Source of the DNA: Clostridiales bacterium
Lineage (GTDB): Bacteria > Bacillota > Clostridia > Oscillospirales > Oscillospiraceae
Length of the DNA: 64,000 bases
Direction of reading: 5' to 3'
Assembly: GCA_021205455.1 (NCBI GenBank)
Contig: JAJPXL010000045.1
Span: 1 to 64,000 of the forward strand
Positions within the stretch are counted from its first letter, which is position 1; every line of letters begins with the position of its first letter. The notes beneath the pieces were generated by a model. It searched no databases and was not told the DNA's origin. It saw only the letters and a program-made list of their open reading frames with translations. A program made the translations under genes and the position numbers. Below, piece by piece: positions 1-9,893 of the stretch.

Positions 1-165
1 TAAGGAGAACAGCCCCACCGGGATAGCAAACGCGGTATTTCCTTCAAAGAACCATATCTAAGGAATATCACCCCCGCCGGGAGGGCAAAACGTGCATCCT
101 TCCAAGACCCTTGCCTGAGGAACGCCCACCCCATCGGGAGGGCAAAGCAAAGAAACACCCCCCAG
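1..165. repeat. Degenerate tandem repeat, about 58-bp unit, at least 3 copies, probably continuing left of the window
   Basis: Repeated core AGGA(n)CCCC(a/g)(c/t)CGGGA(g/t)(g/a)GCAAA at about 3, 61 and 118, spacing 57-58 bp. Confidence 0.6.
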
Positions 166-313
166 CGGCGCCTTCCACCTTTACATAGATTTTACATAAC
201 TTTACCTGAATTTAACAAAACGCTGGTCGCAAACTTTACACAGGGACGGTACAATATAACTGTAATCAAAAAATCTGTAAAAAAGCATCAAAGAAAAGGC
301 GGATGGATGCAGG

Positions 314-2062
314 ATGAGTATTTTTAACGTATTTTCCCTGTTGGGCGGTCTGGCCATGTTCCTGTTCGGCATGGACATCATGGGCAAGGCCCTGGAAAAG
401 CAGGCAGGCAGCCAGCTGCAAAGCATTTTGCGGCGGATGACGGATAACCCGGTGAAGGGGCTGCTGCTGGGCCTGGCGGTGACGGCGGTGATTCAGTCCT
501 CCTCCGCCACCACGGTCATGGTGGTGGGCTTTGTCAACAGCGGCATTATGGAGTTGAGCCAGGCCATCGGCGTTATCATGGGGGCTAACGTGGGCACTAC
601 AGTGACCTCCTGGATTCTCTCCCTGGCCGACGTCCAGGGGGACAGCTTCCTGGTGCAGCTGATGAAGCCCACCAGCTTCTCCCCCATTCTGGCCTTTATC
701 GGCATTGTGCTGTATATGACAGGCTCCGAGAAGAAGCGGAACATCGGCGTGATTCTGCTGGGCTTCGCCATCCTGATGACGGGGATGTCCACCATGTCCA
801 GCGCGGTGGAGCCGCTGGGTGAGGTGGAGGCCTTTACCAACCTGTTCGTCATGTTCCAGAACCCGGTGCTGGGTATGCTGGTGGGTGCGGCGCTGACCGC
901 CGTCATCCAGTCCTCCTCCGCCAGCGTGGGCATTTTGCAGGCCCTGACCACCACCGGCGCGGTGACCTTCGGCAGCGCCATCCCCATCATCATGGGTCAG
1001 AACATTGGCACCACCGTCACCGCCATGATCTCCAGCGTGGGGGCAAACAAGAACGCCCGCCGGGCGGCGCTGGTGCACCTGTACTTCAACGTCATCGGCT
1101 CCGTGGGCTTCCTGATCATCTTCTACGCCCTGAACGCCATCTTTCACTTCTCCTTCATTGACAGCAGCATCGACAAGGCGGGCATCGCCCTGGTGCATAC
1201 GGTGTTCAACGTGACGGCGACGGTCTGTATGCTGCCCTTCACCAAGGGCCTGGAGAAGCTGGCCTATCTGACGGTGCCGGAGGACGAGGAGAAGGACGAG
1301 TTCCAGCTGCTGGATGAGCGCTTCCTGAACACGCCGGCCCTGGCCCTGGAGCGGGGACAGACCCTGGCGAAGGATATGTCGGAGCTGGCCCGGCAGGGCT
1401 TCCTGCAATCCCTGTCCCTGGTGGAGCACTGGGATGAGGAGATCGCCGCCTCCGTCAGCGAGAAGGAGGCCGCCATCGACTTGTATGAGGACAAAATCGG
1501 CACCTATCTGGTGAAGCTGTCCAGCCGCAGCATGAACGTGGAGGACAGCCACACGGTCAGCTTCCTGTTCCACGCCATCAGCGACTGGGAGCGCATCGGC
1601 GACTACGCGGTGAACATCAAGCTGGCGGCCAGCGCCCTGCGGAAGAACGAGCTGACCTTCTCCCCGGAGGCGCTGGAGGAGCTGCAGGTGCTGGAGAACG
1701 CGGTGCAGGAGGTGCTGGACCGCACCATCGCCGCCTTTGCGGAGACGGACTACAAAAAGGCCAAGGAGATCCCGCTGCTGAACCTGGTGGTGAACGACAT
1801 CGTAAAGGAGTGCAAGGAGCACCATGTGGAGCGGCTCCAGTCGGGCGCCTGCTCCGTTCAGGCGGGCATCCGCCTGGGCGACCTGCTGACTGACCTGCAG
1901 CGGGTGTCCGGCCACTGCGCCAACATCGCCATCGACATGATCGAGGTGCAGCAGGACTCCTTCCAGCGTCACGCCTACCGGGAGGAGGCCAGGACCAGGG
2001 AGAACTTTATGAACCGATATAATCACTACCGGGAGCAGTTCGGCTTGACGGGGGACGATTGA
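314..2062 (+). CDS. Na/Pi cotransporter family protein with C-terminal PhoU-like domain
   Basis: Two QSSSA(T/S) repeats (AVIQSSSATTVMVVG, AVIQSSSASVGILQ) typical of NptA/PF02690, plus helical PhoU-like C-terminus. Confidence 0.93.
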   Translation: MSIFNVFSLLGGLAMFLFGMDIMGKALEKQAGSQLQSILRRMTDNPVKGLLLGLAVTAVIQSSSATTVMVVGFVNSGIMELSQAIGVIMGANVGTTVTSWILSLADVQGDSFLVQLMKPTSFSPILAFIGIVLYMTGSEKKRNIGVILLGFAILMTGMSTMSSAVEPLGEVEAFTNLFVMFQNPVLGMLVGAALTAVIQSSSASVGILQALTTTGAVTFGSAIPIIMGQNIGTTVTAMISSVGANKNARRAALVHLYFNVIGSVGFLIIFYALNAIFHFSFIDSSIDKAGIALVHTVFNVTATVCMLPFTKGLEKLAYLTVPEDEEKDEFQLLDERFLNTPALALERGQTLAKDMSELARQGFLQSLSLVEHWDEEIAASVSEKEAAIDLYEDKIGTYLVKLSSRSMNVEDSHTVSFLFHAISDWERIGDYAVNIKLAASALRKNELTFSPEALEELQVLENAVQEVLDRTIAAFAETDYKKAKEIPLLNLVVNDIVKECKEHHVERLQSGACSVQAGIRLGDLLTDLQRVSGHCANIAIDMIEVQQDSFQRHAYREEARTRENFMNRYNHYREQFGLTGDD

Positions 2063-2126
2063 TTCTGTAAAATGTGAAGGGACTGCTAGTAGAGCAGGAA
2101 CCCTAAAACCGAAAACCTCACTTTTC

Positions 2127-2196
2127 TGTAGGGGCGGCCCCTGGCCGCCCGGGGGGAGCAGGCGGTTGCGACGGGCGGCCGAGGGCCGCCCCTACA
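2127..2196. repeat. REP-like palindromic intergenic element
   Basis: TGTAGGGGCGGCCCCTGGCCGCCC ... GGGCGGCCGAGGGCCGCCCCTACA; 24-bp arms with 2 mismatches. Confidence 0.6.
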
Positions 2197-2352
2197 CACA
2201 CACTTGCAAAAAGCGGAACCATGTGCCCTGTCTGAACAGCGTCACAGGCAGTTCCGTCGGCATTTTGTGATGGCCGAATCCAGTGAAGTTTTAGTTTTTA
2301 CGTTCTGCTGGCCACTAACTGCTAACCACTACTCACTAAAGGAGCATTTCAC

Positions 2353-3045
2353 ATGATAGCCATAGTAGAAGACGACGAGAGCATTGCCGCCTTAGAACAA
2401 TACGCCCTGCGTTCCAACGGCATGGACGCGGCCATCTACCACGACGGGACGGCCTTCTTCCGGGCGCTGGAGACATCGCTGCCGGAGCTGGTGATTCTGG
2501 ACGTCATGCTGCCCGACCTGGACGGCCTGATGATTTTGCAGCGCCTCAGGGAGAACCACGCCACCCGGAAGATTCCGGTGATGATGGTGACGGCCAAGGG
2601 CAGCGAGGTGGACATCGTCCAGGGCCTGGACGGCGGCGCGGACGATTACCTGACCAAGCCCTTCGGCATTATGGAGTTCCTGTCACGGGTGAGGGCGCTG
2701 CTACGCCGGACGGGACGGGAGCAGGGGGGCAAGACGCTGGCCTTCGGCCCCATCGCCATGCAGGAGGACCGCCATCAGGTGACGGTGGACGGCCACCCCG
2801 TAGAGCTGACGCTGAAGGAGTACGAGCTGCTGCGGCTGTTCCTCCAGTCCCCGGAGACGGCCATCACCCGGGACGATATGATGGACCGGGTGTGGCGCAG
2901 CGAGTACTCGGTGGAGAGCCGGACGGTGGATATGCACATCCGCTCCCTCCGGCAGAAGCTGGGGGACGCGGGCCAGTACATTCAGACGCTCCGCAAGGTG
3001 GGCTATATCCTGACCGACCGGGAGAGCGCCGGACAGGGAAGGTGA
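2353..3045 (+). CDS. OmpR/PhoB-family response regulator
   Basis: Receiver domain (VEDDES, DVMLPDLDG, KPF) and winged-helix C-terminus (RTVDMHIRSLRQKLGD). Confidence 0.93.
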   Translation: MIAIVEDDESIAALEQYALRSNGMDAAIYHDGTAFFRALETSLPELVILDVMLPDLDGLMILQRLRENHATRKIPVMMVTAKGSEVDIVQGLDGGADDYLTKPFGIMEFLSRVRALLRRTGREQGGKTLAFGPIAMQEDRHQVTVDGHPVELTLKEYELLRLFLQSPETAITRDDMMDRVWRSEYSVESRTVDMHIRSLRQKLGDAGQYIQTLRKVGYILTDRESAGQGR

Positions 3046-3049
3046 GGGT

Positions 3050-4408
<1,359 letters not shown>

Positions 4409-4426
4409 AATCCTGCATATCTGTCC

Positions 4427-4459
4427 ACAGGGGCCGCTTCTGCGGCCCCTGTATTTGTT
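4427..4459 (+). terminator. Rho-independent terminator after the kinase gene
   Basis: ACAGGGGCCGC-TTCT-GCGGCCCCTGT followed by ATTTGTT. Confidence 0.7.
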
Positions 4460-4727
4460 GCGGAATTATGAACTAAAAATGCGAAAAATCCGTAAAAGCG
4501 CGAAGAATCCGGCCCTAGTTTCGGCAAAAGGAGCGGGAAAGGCGTCTCTGCTCTGGAGAAAGTGACCGCCACTGGCGGATAGCCTTGCAAGACCGCCCCG
4601 TTTCGGGGGCAAATCGCCCAGTCTGACCGGAAAGCCCCTGAAACGGCGGCGATTCGGAAGAAAAAGACGGGTCTGTGACAAAAAATGGCATTCTGCAAGT
4701 GAAAAAAGCCAAAAATGCAATTTTACC

Positions 4728-4755
4728 TTGACAAATGATAACAGGGTAGTATAAT
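4728..4755 (+). promoter_or_regulatory. Sigma-A type promoter of the peptide ABC transporter operon
   Basis: TTGACA - 16 bp - TATAAT. Confidence 0.75.
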
Positions 4756-4796
4756 AAAGTACATGGAATTTGTTCTTGCTTTGCAGTGGACGCGCG

Positions 4797-4847
4797 AGGG
4801 AAATGCGCATGCGCATTTCCCTGCCTGGGGTACCCCCAGGCAGGGAA
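4797..4847 (+). promoter_or_regulatory. 5' leader with two overlapping perfect hairpins
   Basis: AGGGAAATGCGCATGCGCATTTCCCT (26-bp perfect palindrome) overlaps TTCCCTGCCTGGGG-TAC-CCCCAGGCAGGGAA (14-bp stem); TTCCCT is shared by both. Confidence 0.6.
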
Positions 4848-4927
4848 GGGGCAGTGCAGGTTGAATGGAGCTTCTGCGCGAACAGGGGGTAGGTTCCAAA
4901 TCAAAAAAAGAAAAGGAGTCATCAGCA

Positions 4928-7288
4928 ATGAAGAAAATGAGAAGGATGCTCGCCCTGATACTGGCGCTGGCCATGGTATTTTGCCTGACAGCCTGCGGCG
5001 GCAGCAGCGACAGCGACAGCGGCACTACCAGCAGCGGAGGCGACTCCTCCAGCGAGGAGAGCAGCAGCTCCGACGCCAGCGGCAGCGGCACCACCGCCGA
5101 GGTGGCGGAGAGCGGCAGCTACACCTACAGCTACTCCACCAGCGCCCCCTCCACCTGGTCCCCCACGGACTGGCAGAACGAGGTCGAGAGCGATGTCCAG
5201 GGCTACACCATGGTCTACTTCTATGACTTTGTCATCAATGAGGCCCAGGACGGCTATGACATCGTCTGCGAGGCGGCTTCCGCCATGCCTGAGGACGTGA
5301 CCGCCGACTACGCCGGCAACGAGACCTACGGCGTCCCCGCCGATGCCACTGAGGGCTATGCCTGGACCATCACCCTGAACGAGGCCATGTGCTGGGAGGA
5401 CGGCACCCCCATCACCGCTGATGATTACATCTACACCCTGCAGCAGTTCCTGAACCCTGAGATGAAGAACTACCGCGCCTCCTCCTTCTATGAGGGCACT
5501 GTGGGCCTGGCCAACGCCTATAACTATTACAACAGCGATAAGGTGGGCGAGATGGGCTACACCACCTCCCTGGCCGACCTGGGCTATACCAGCATTGAAG
5601 AGGCCGAGGCTGACGGCTACACCAACTTCGGCGTGGACATCTACAACTTCTGGGCTGTCACCGCTGAGGACGGCTCCACCATCGTGGACATCACCGATGA
5701 GACCCTGATCCGCGACGAGGCCGTGGAAGAGGGCGAGGACGGCGACTATATCTCCGCCGCCGAAATCTATGACTACCTGGTGAACTACTACACCTCCGAC
5801 CTGCCCGACTACGTCTATGTGGGCGAGGCCATCGAGGCCGCCAGCTGGGACGACGTGGGCGTTATCAAGAATGACGACTACTCCCTGACCTTCATCCTGA
5901 CCAACCCCACCACCGAGTTCTACATCTGCTACTCCATGCAGATCGGCCTGGTGAACGAGGAGCTGTATGAGGCCTGCAAGACCCAGACCGGCGACATCGT
6001 GAAGTCCTCCTACGGCACCACCGCCGACAGCTATATGTCCTATGGCCCCTACAAGATCGAGTCCTATCAGGCGGACAAGGAAATGCGCCTGACCAAGAAC
6101 GAGAACTGGTACGGCTACACCGACAGCAACCACGAGGGCCAGTATCAGACCACCGACATCTATGTTCAGTACATCGACGAGCCTGCCACCAGCCTGTCCC
6201 TGTTCCTCCAGGGCAATCTGGATGAGTACAGCGTCGGCACCACCGACATGGAGACCTACGCCAACAGCGACTATATCTACTACGCCCCCACCACCTTCGC
6301 CTATGTGTTCACCTTCAACACCGATGAGGAGAGCCTGAAGAGCGAGGACGCCGACGGCGTGAACCACTCCATCCTGTCCATCAAGGACTTCCGTGAGGCC
6401 ATCTCCCTGTCCCTGGACCGTCAGTCCTTCGTGACCCAGTGCCTGGCCGGCTCTGATGCGGGCTATGGCCTGATCGACTATGTATACGTCTGCGACCCCG
6501 ACACCGGCGAGCTGTACCGCAACAGCGAGTACGCCATTGAGGCTCTGTGCGAGCTGTACGGCGTGGAGGAGGAGAGCCAGATTACCGGCTACGACAAGGA
6601 AGCCGCTGCTGAGCTATTTGAATCCGCCTATGCCCAGGCCATTGAGTCCGGCCTGATGAGCGAGGGCGACCGCATCGAGCTGGACTATCACGTCTATGCC
6701 GATACCGAGAACAACCAGAACCGCGTCAACTTCCTCCAGTCCTCCATTGAAGCCGCCACCGAGGGTACCTCCCTGGAGGGCAAGATCACCATCAACCTGC
6801 TGGTGGATGAGGACTATTACAACAACTGCATGGCCGGCCTGTGCGACATCGCCTTCACCGCCTGGGGCGGCGAGGACATGAACCCCTACGCCATGATGCA
6901 GTGCTATGTTGACCCCACCTACAACCTGGTCTACGGCTATGACGGCACCACTGAGATGCTCACCATCACCGTGGACGGCGAAGAGCTGACCATGAGCGCC
7001 TATGACTGGTACAAGGAGCTGGTGGAAGGCACCTACGCCACCGCCGACTCCGACACCCGCAACCAGATCCTGGCCGGTATGGAGAAGGGCATCCTGGAGT
7101 ATTACGGCATGGCGCCCCTGGCCTATCTGAACGACGCCGTGATGTACTCCCAGCGCATTGTCCTTGGCTCCGACACCTATGTCAACTCCCTGGTGGGCTT
7201 CGGCGGTATCCGCATGATGACCTACACGATGGACGACGCCGAGTGGGCGGAATACTGCGCTTCGCAGAACAACCAGCTGACTTACTAA
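4928..7288 (+). CDS. Oligopeptide ABC transporter substrate-binding lipoprotein (SBP_bac_5 type, enlarged)
   Basis: Lipobox LTACGG; SBP_bac_5-like features (GPYKIESYQADKEMRLTKNENWYG); 786 aa; followed by opp permease genes. Confidence 0.88.
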   Translation: MKKMRRMLALILALAMVFCLTACGGSSDSDSGTTSSGGDSSSEESSSSDASGSGTTAEVAESGSYTYSYSTSAPSTWSPTDWQNEVESDVQGYTMVYFYDFVINEAQDGYDIVCEAASAMPEDVTADYAGNETYGVPADATEGYAWTITLNEAMCWEDGTPITADDYIYTLQQFLNPEMKNYRASSFYEGTVGLANAYNYYNSDKVGEMGYTTSLADLGYTSIEEAEADGYTNFGVDIYNFWAVTAEDGSTIVDITDETLIRDEAVEEGEDGDYISAAEIYDYLVNYYTSDLPDYVYVGEAIEAASWDDVGVIKNDDYSLTFILTNPTTEFYICYSMQIGLVNEELYEACKTQTGDIVKSSYGTTADSYMSYGPYKIESYQADKEMRLTKNENWYGYTDSNHEGQYQTTDIYVQYIDEPATSLSLFLQGNLDEYSVGTTDMETYANSDYIYYAPTTFAYVFTFNTDEESLKSEDADGVNHSILSIKDFREAISLSLDRQSFVTQCLAGSDAGYGLIDYVYVCDPDTGELYRNSEYAIEALCELYGVEEESQITGYDKEAAAELFESAYAQAIESGLMSEGDRIELDYHVYADTENNQNRVNFLQSSIEAATEGTSLEGKITINLLVDEDYYNNCMAGLCDIAFTAWGGEDMNPYAMMQCYVDPTYNLVYGYDGTTEMLTITVDGEELTMSAYDWYKELVEGTYATADSDTRNQILAGMEKGILEYYGMAPLAYLNDAVMYSQRIVLGSDTYVNSLVGFGGIRMMTYTMDDAEWAEYCASQNNQLTY

Positions 7289-7309
7289 TCGTCACCTTGC
7301 TGTAAACAG

Positions 7310-7342
7310 GCGGGCGGGGGCAGGGTTCCTGCTCCCGCCCGC
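7310..7342 (+). terminator. Intercistronic hairpin (attenuator or mRNA stabiliser)
   Basis: GCGGGCGGGGGCAGG/CCTGCTCCCGCCCGC, one mismatch, between the SBP and permease genes. Confidence 0.5.
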
Positions 7343-7427
7343 TCTGTATAAGAGCCGCAGAACCTGCAGAATGGAGCCTGCGGCCCGCCCAGACAAGGCA
7401 AGTCAGCCCTCGTGAAAGGGGAGAACC

Positions 7428-8396
7428 ATGGCAAAATATGTTGCGAAAAGAATCGCCCTGATGCTGGTCAGCGGATTTATCATTATGACCATGCTGTTTG
7501 TGCTGATCCGTATGCTGCCCAACCAGGTGCAGGCGGTGCAGGGCGGCTATGACCAGGCCGTGAAGGATATGCGGGAGGCCTGGGGCTATAATAAACCGAT
7601 CATGGTGCAGTACGGCATCTTCCTGAAGAACGTGTTCACCGAGTGGAACTGGGGCTTCTGCACCACCGTGGGCACCTATTTGCAGGACGTGACGGAGTAC
7701 CTGGCCAGCAAGCTGCCGGCCACCATTTACATCAACGTGGTGTCCATCGTCATTTCCATCCCGCTGGGCGTCATCTTCGGCATCGTCGCCGCCATCTTTA
7801 AGAACAGGTGGCAGGACCAGGTGCTGAACGTGTTCATCATGTTCTTCATCTCGGTGCCCGCCTTTGTGTACGCCTTCCTGCTGCAATACTATGTGGGCTT
7901 CAAGCTGGGCTGGTTCCCGCTGGTCATGGAGGGCGGTACGGATTACTTTTCCCTGTCCATGCTCCGATCGGCGGTCATGCCCATCCTGGCCATGAGCTTC
8001 GGCACCATCGCCGGAGATATGCGCCTGGTGCGGGCGGAGCTGACGGAGACGCTGACCAGCGACTATATGCTGCTGGCCCGCACCAAGGGCCTGAGCTACC
8101 GCCAGGCCACCATCCGCCATGCCCTGCGGAACTCCATGGTGCCGCTGCTGCCCACCTTCATGGCGGATGTCATCTATGTGGTCTCCGGCTCCATGATTAT
8201 CGAACAGATTTTCTCCGTGCCGGGCATCGGCAAGACCTATTTGCAGTCCATCACCATGAAGGACTACTCTGTGTTTATGTGCATCAGTATGTTCTATGTG
8301 GCCATCGGGCTGGTGTCCGAGCTGCTCTTCGACCTGAGCTACGGCATCATCGACCCCCGCATCCGTATGGGAGGAGGCAAGAACAATGAGCTATAA
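7428..8396 (+). CDS. Peptide ABC transporter permease (OppB/DppB type)
   Basis: BPD_transp_1 signature region (AELTETLTSDYMLLARTKGLSYRQATIRHALRNSMVPLL). Confidence 0.92.
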   Translation: MAKYVAKRIALMLVSGFIIMTMLFVLIRMLPNQVQAVQGGYDQAVKDMREAWGYNKPIMVQYGIFLKNVFTEWNWGFCTTVGTYLQDVTEYLASKLPATIYINVVSIVISIPLGVIFGIVAAIFKNRWQDQVLNVFIMFFISVPAFVYAFLLQYYVGFKLGWFPLVMEGGTDYFSLSMLRSAVMPILAMSFGTIAGDMRLVRAELTETLTSDYMLLARTKGLSYRQATIRHALRNSMVPLLPTFMADVIYVVSGSMIIEQIFSVPGIGKTYLQSITMKDYSVFMCISMFYVAIGLVSELLFDLSYGIIDPRIRMGGGKNNEL

Positions 8397-9879
8397 GCCA
8401 GAGCAATTTGAGCCCTACATGGATATGGACGACAGCGGCTTCGTCCTCGTCCAGGACCAGGAGCGCCTCCACGACAAAAAGCTGGAGACCAAGCCGGTGG
8501 GCTTCTTCCGGGACGCCCTCCACCGGTTCAGCCGGAACCGGGGCAGCGTCATCTGCGCCGTCGTCATTGTGATTCTGGCCCTCTACGCCATCATCGCCCC
8601 CATCGTTTCCCCTTATGGGGCCAACAGCTATGACGGCTACTACTCCTACTCCCTGCCCAAGAACGAGCTGTTCGTGGACCTGGGCATTCAGTTCTGGGAC
8701 GGCTGCTCCGACCAGACCATGAACCAGCAGACCTATGACTATTACAGCGCCATCCCCGGCGCCATCGTCGAGGTGTACGACGTGTACACCGCCACGGTGG
8801 ACGCGGGCCGCGAGGTCACCTACTATGACGTTCGGCTGGACTCCTACGCCAAGGTGGGCTATGTGACGGTGCTGCTGACCGCCTCCGAATATGAGGACGC
8901 CCTGGCCTACGAGGAGGAGACCGGTATCCAGCTGTTCTACCCCGTGGTGGACACCGACCAGGTGGAGAATCAGGCGTATAAGAACGACCCCAACGCCTGG
9001 TACCTCCACAACTCCAAGGGCGTGGCCCAGCGGGACGAGGACGGCAACCTGCAAAACATCTACCTGACCGATGAGGACAGCGAGGACGGCTACGCCTACT
9101 ACGTCAGCAAGATGAACGGCAGCCAGTACCAGTGCCGGGTGCTGTACTCCGAGTGGTACTACTACCAGCATGGCGTCTACGCCTCCTTCATCTTCGGCGC
9201 GGACAACTTCGGCTATGACATCTGCGCCCGTCTGGCCCTGGGCGCCCGTCTGTCCCTGGTGCTGAGCGTGCTGGTGGCGTCGGTGTCCCTGCTGATCGGC
9301 ATCGTCATCGGCTCCCTGGAGGGCTACTACGGCGGCTGGTTCGACCTGCTGATGGAGCGGGTGAAGGACATCCTGTATGAGGTGCCTACCGTGGTCTTTA
9401 TGTCCCTGTTCCAAATCTACCTTGCCCAGAAGCTGGGGCCTGTGGTGACGCTGTTCTTCTGCTTCATCTTCTTCAACTGGATCGGCACGTCCTCCACGGT
9501 GCGTGCCCAGTTCTACCGGTTCAAGGGGCAGGAGTACGTCCTGGCGGCCCGCACCCTGGGCGCGAAGGACCGGCGGCTCATCTTCCGGCACATCCTGCCC
9601 AACGCCGCCGGATTCATCATCACCACCTCCGTCCTGTCCATCCCCAGCGTCATCTTCACCGAGGCGAACATGACCTACCTGGGCATCGTCAATTTGCAGT
9701 CCAGCACCCTGACCAGCGTCGGCACCATGCTGAACAACGGCCAGTCCACTCTGTCCACCTATCCCCACTGCATCTTCTTCCCGGCAGCGTTCATTTCCAT
9801 CCTGCTGATTTGCTTCAACATCTTTGGTAACGGCCTGCGGGATGCCTTCAACCCGTCCCTGCGGGGCGCAGATGAATAA
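8386..9879 (+). CDS. Peptide ABC transporter permease (OppC/DppC type) with large extracytoplasmic insertion
   Basis: N-terminal TM, about 190-aa hydrophilic segment, then canonical permease core (EYVLAARTLGAKDRRLIFRHILPNA); 497 aa. Confidence 0.9.
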   Translation: MSYKPEQFEPYMDMDDSGFVLVQDQERLHDKKLETKPVGFFRDALHRFSRNRGSVICAVVIVILALYAIIAPIVSPYGANSYDGYYSYSLPKNELFVDLGIQFWDGCSDQTMNQQTYDYYSAIPGAIVEVYDVYTATVDAGREVTYYDVRLDSYAKVGYVTVLLTASEYEDALAYEEETGIQLFYPVVDTDQVENQAYKNDPNAWYLHNSKGVAQRDEDGNLQNIYLTDEDSEDGYAYYVSKMNGSQYQCRVLYSEWYYYQHGVYASFIFGADNFGYDICARLALGARLSLVLSVLVASVSLLIGIVIGSLEGYYGGWFDLLMERVKDILYEVPTVVFMSLFQIYLAQKLGPVVTLFFCFIFFNWIGTSSTVRAQFYRFKGQEYVLAARTLGAKDRRLIFRHILPNAAGFIITTSVLSIPSVIFTEANMTYLGIVNLQSSTLTSVGTMLNNGQSTLSTYPHCIFFPAAFISILLICFNIFGNGLRDAFNPSLRGADE

Positions 9880-9893
9880 GGGAGGCTGAGGAC

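Noticed and set aside
1-165. Possible CRISPR array
   Set aside because: Repeats are imperfect, the conserved parts are short, and no cas genes are in the window.
266-2026. 586-aa minus ORF and similar long antisense ORFs (4922-6367, 8347-9768, 10311-11936, 11941-13455, 13790-15157, 32267-33562, 33850-35193, 36934-39408, 45366-47519, 52921-55119, 59684-61381)
   Set aside because: All mirror strong coding genes and show the same low-complexity shadow composition; treated as codon-bias artifacts.
4466-4928. Overlapping minus ORFs upstream of the SBP
   Set aside because: No domain, poor composition, and they cover the promoter and leader of the plus-strand operon.
4786-5226. 146-aa ORF starting in the SBP leader
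   Set aside because: Runs out of frame into the SBP gene; the N-terminal part is only the translated palindrome.
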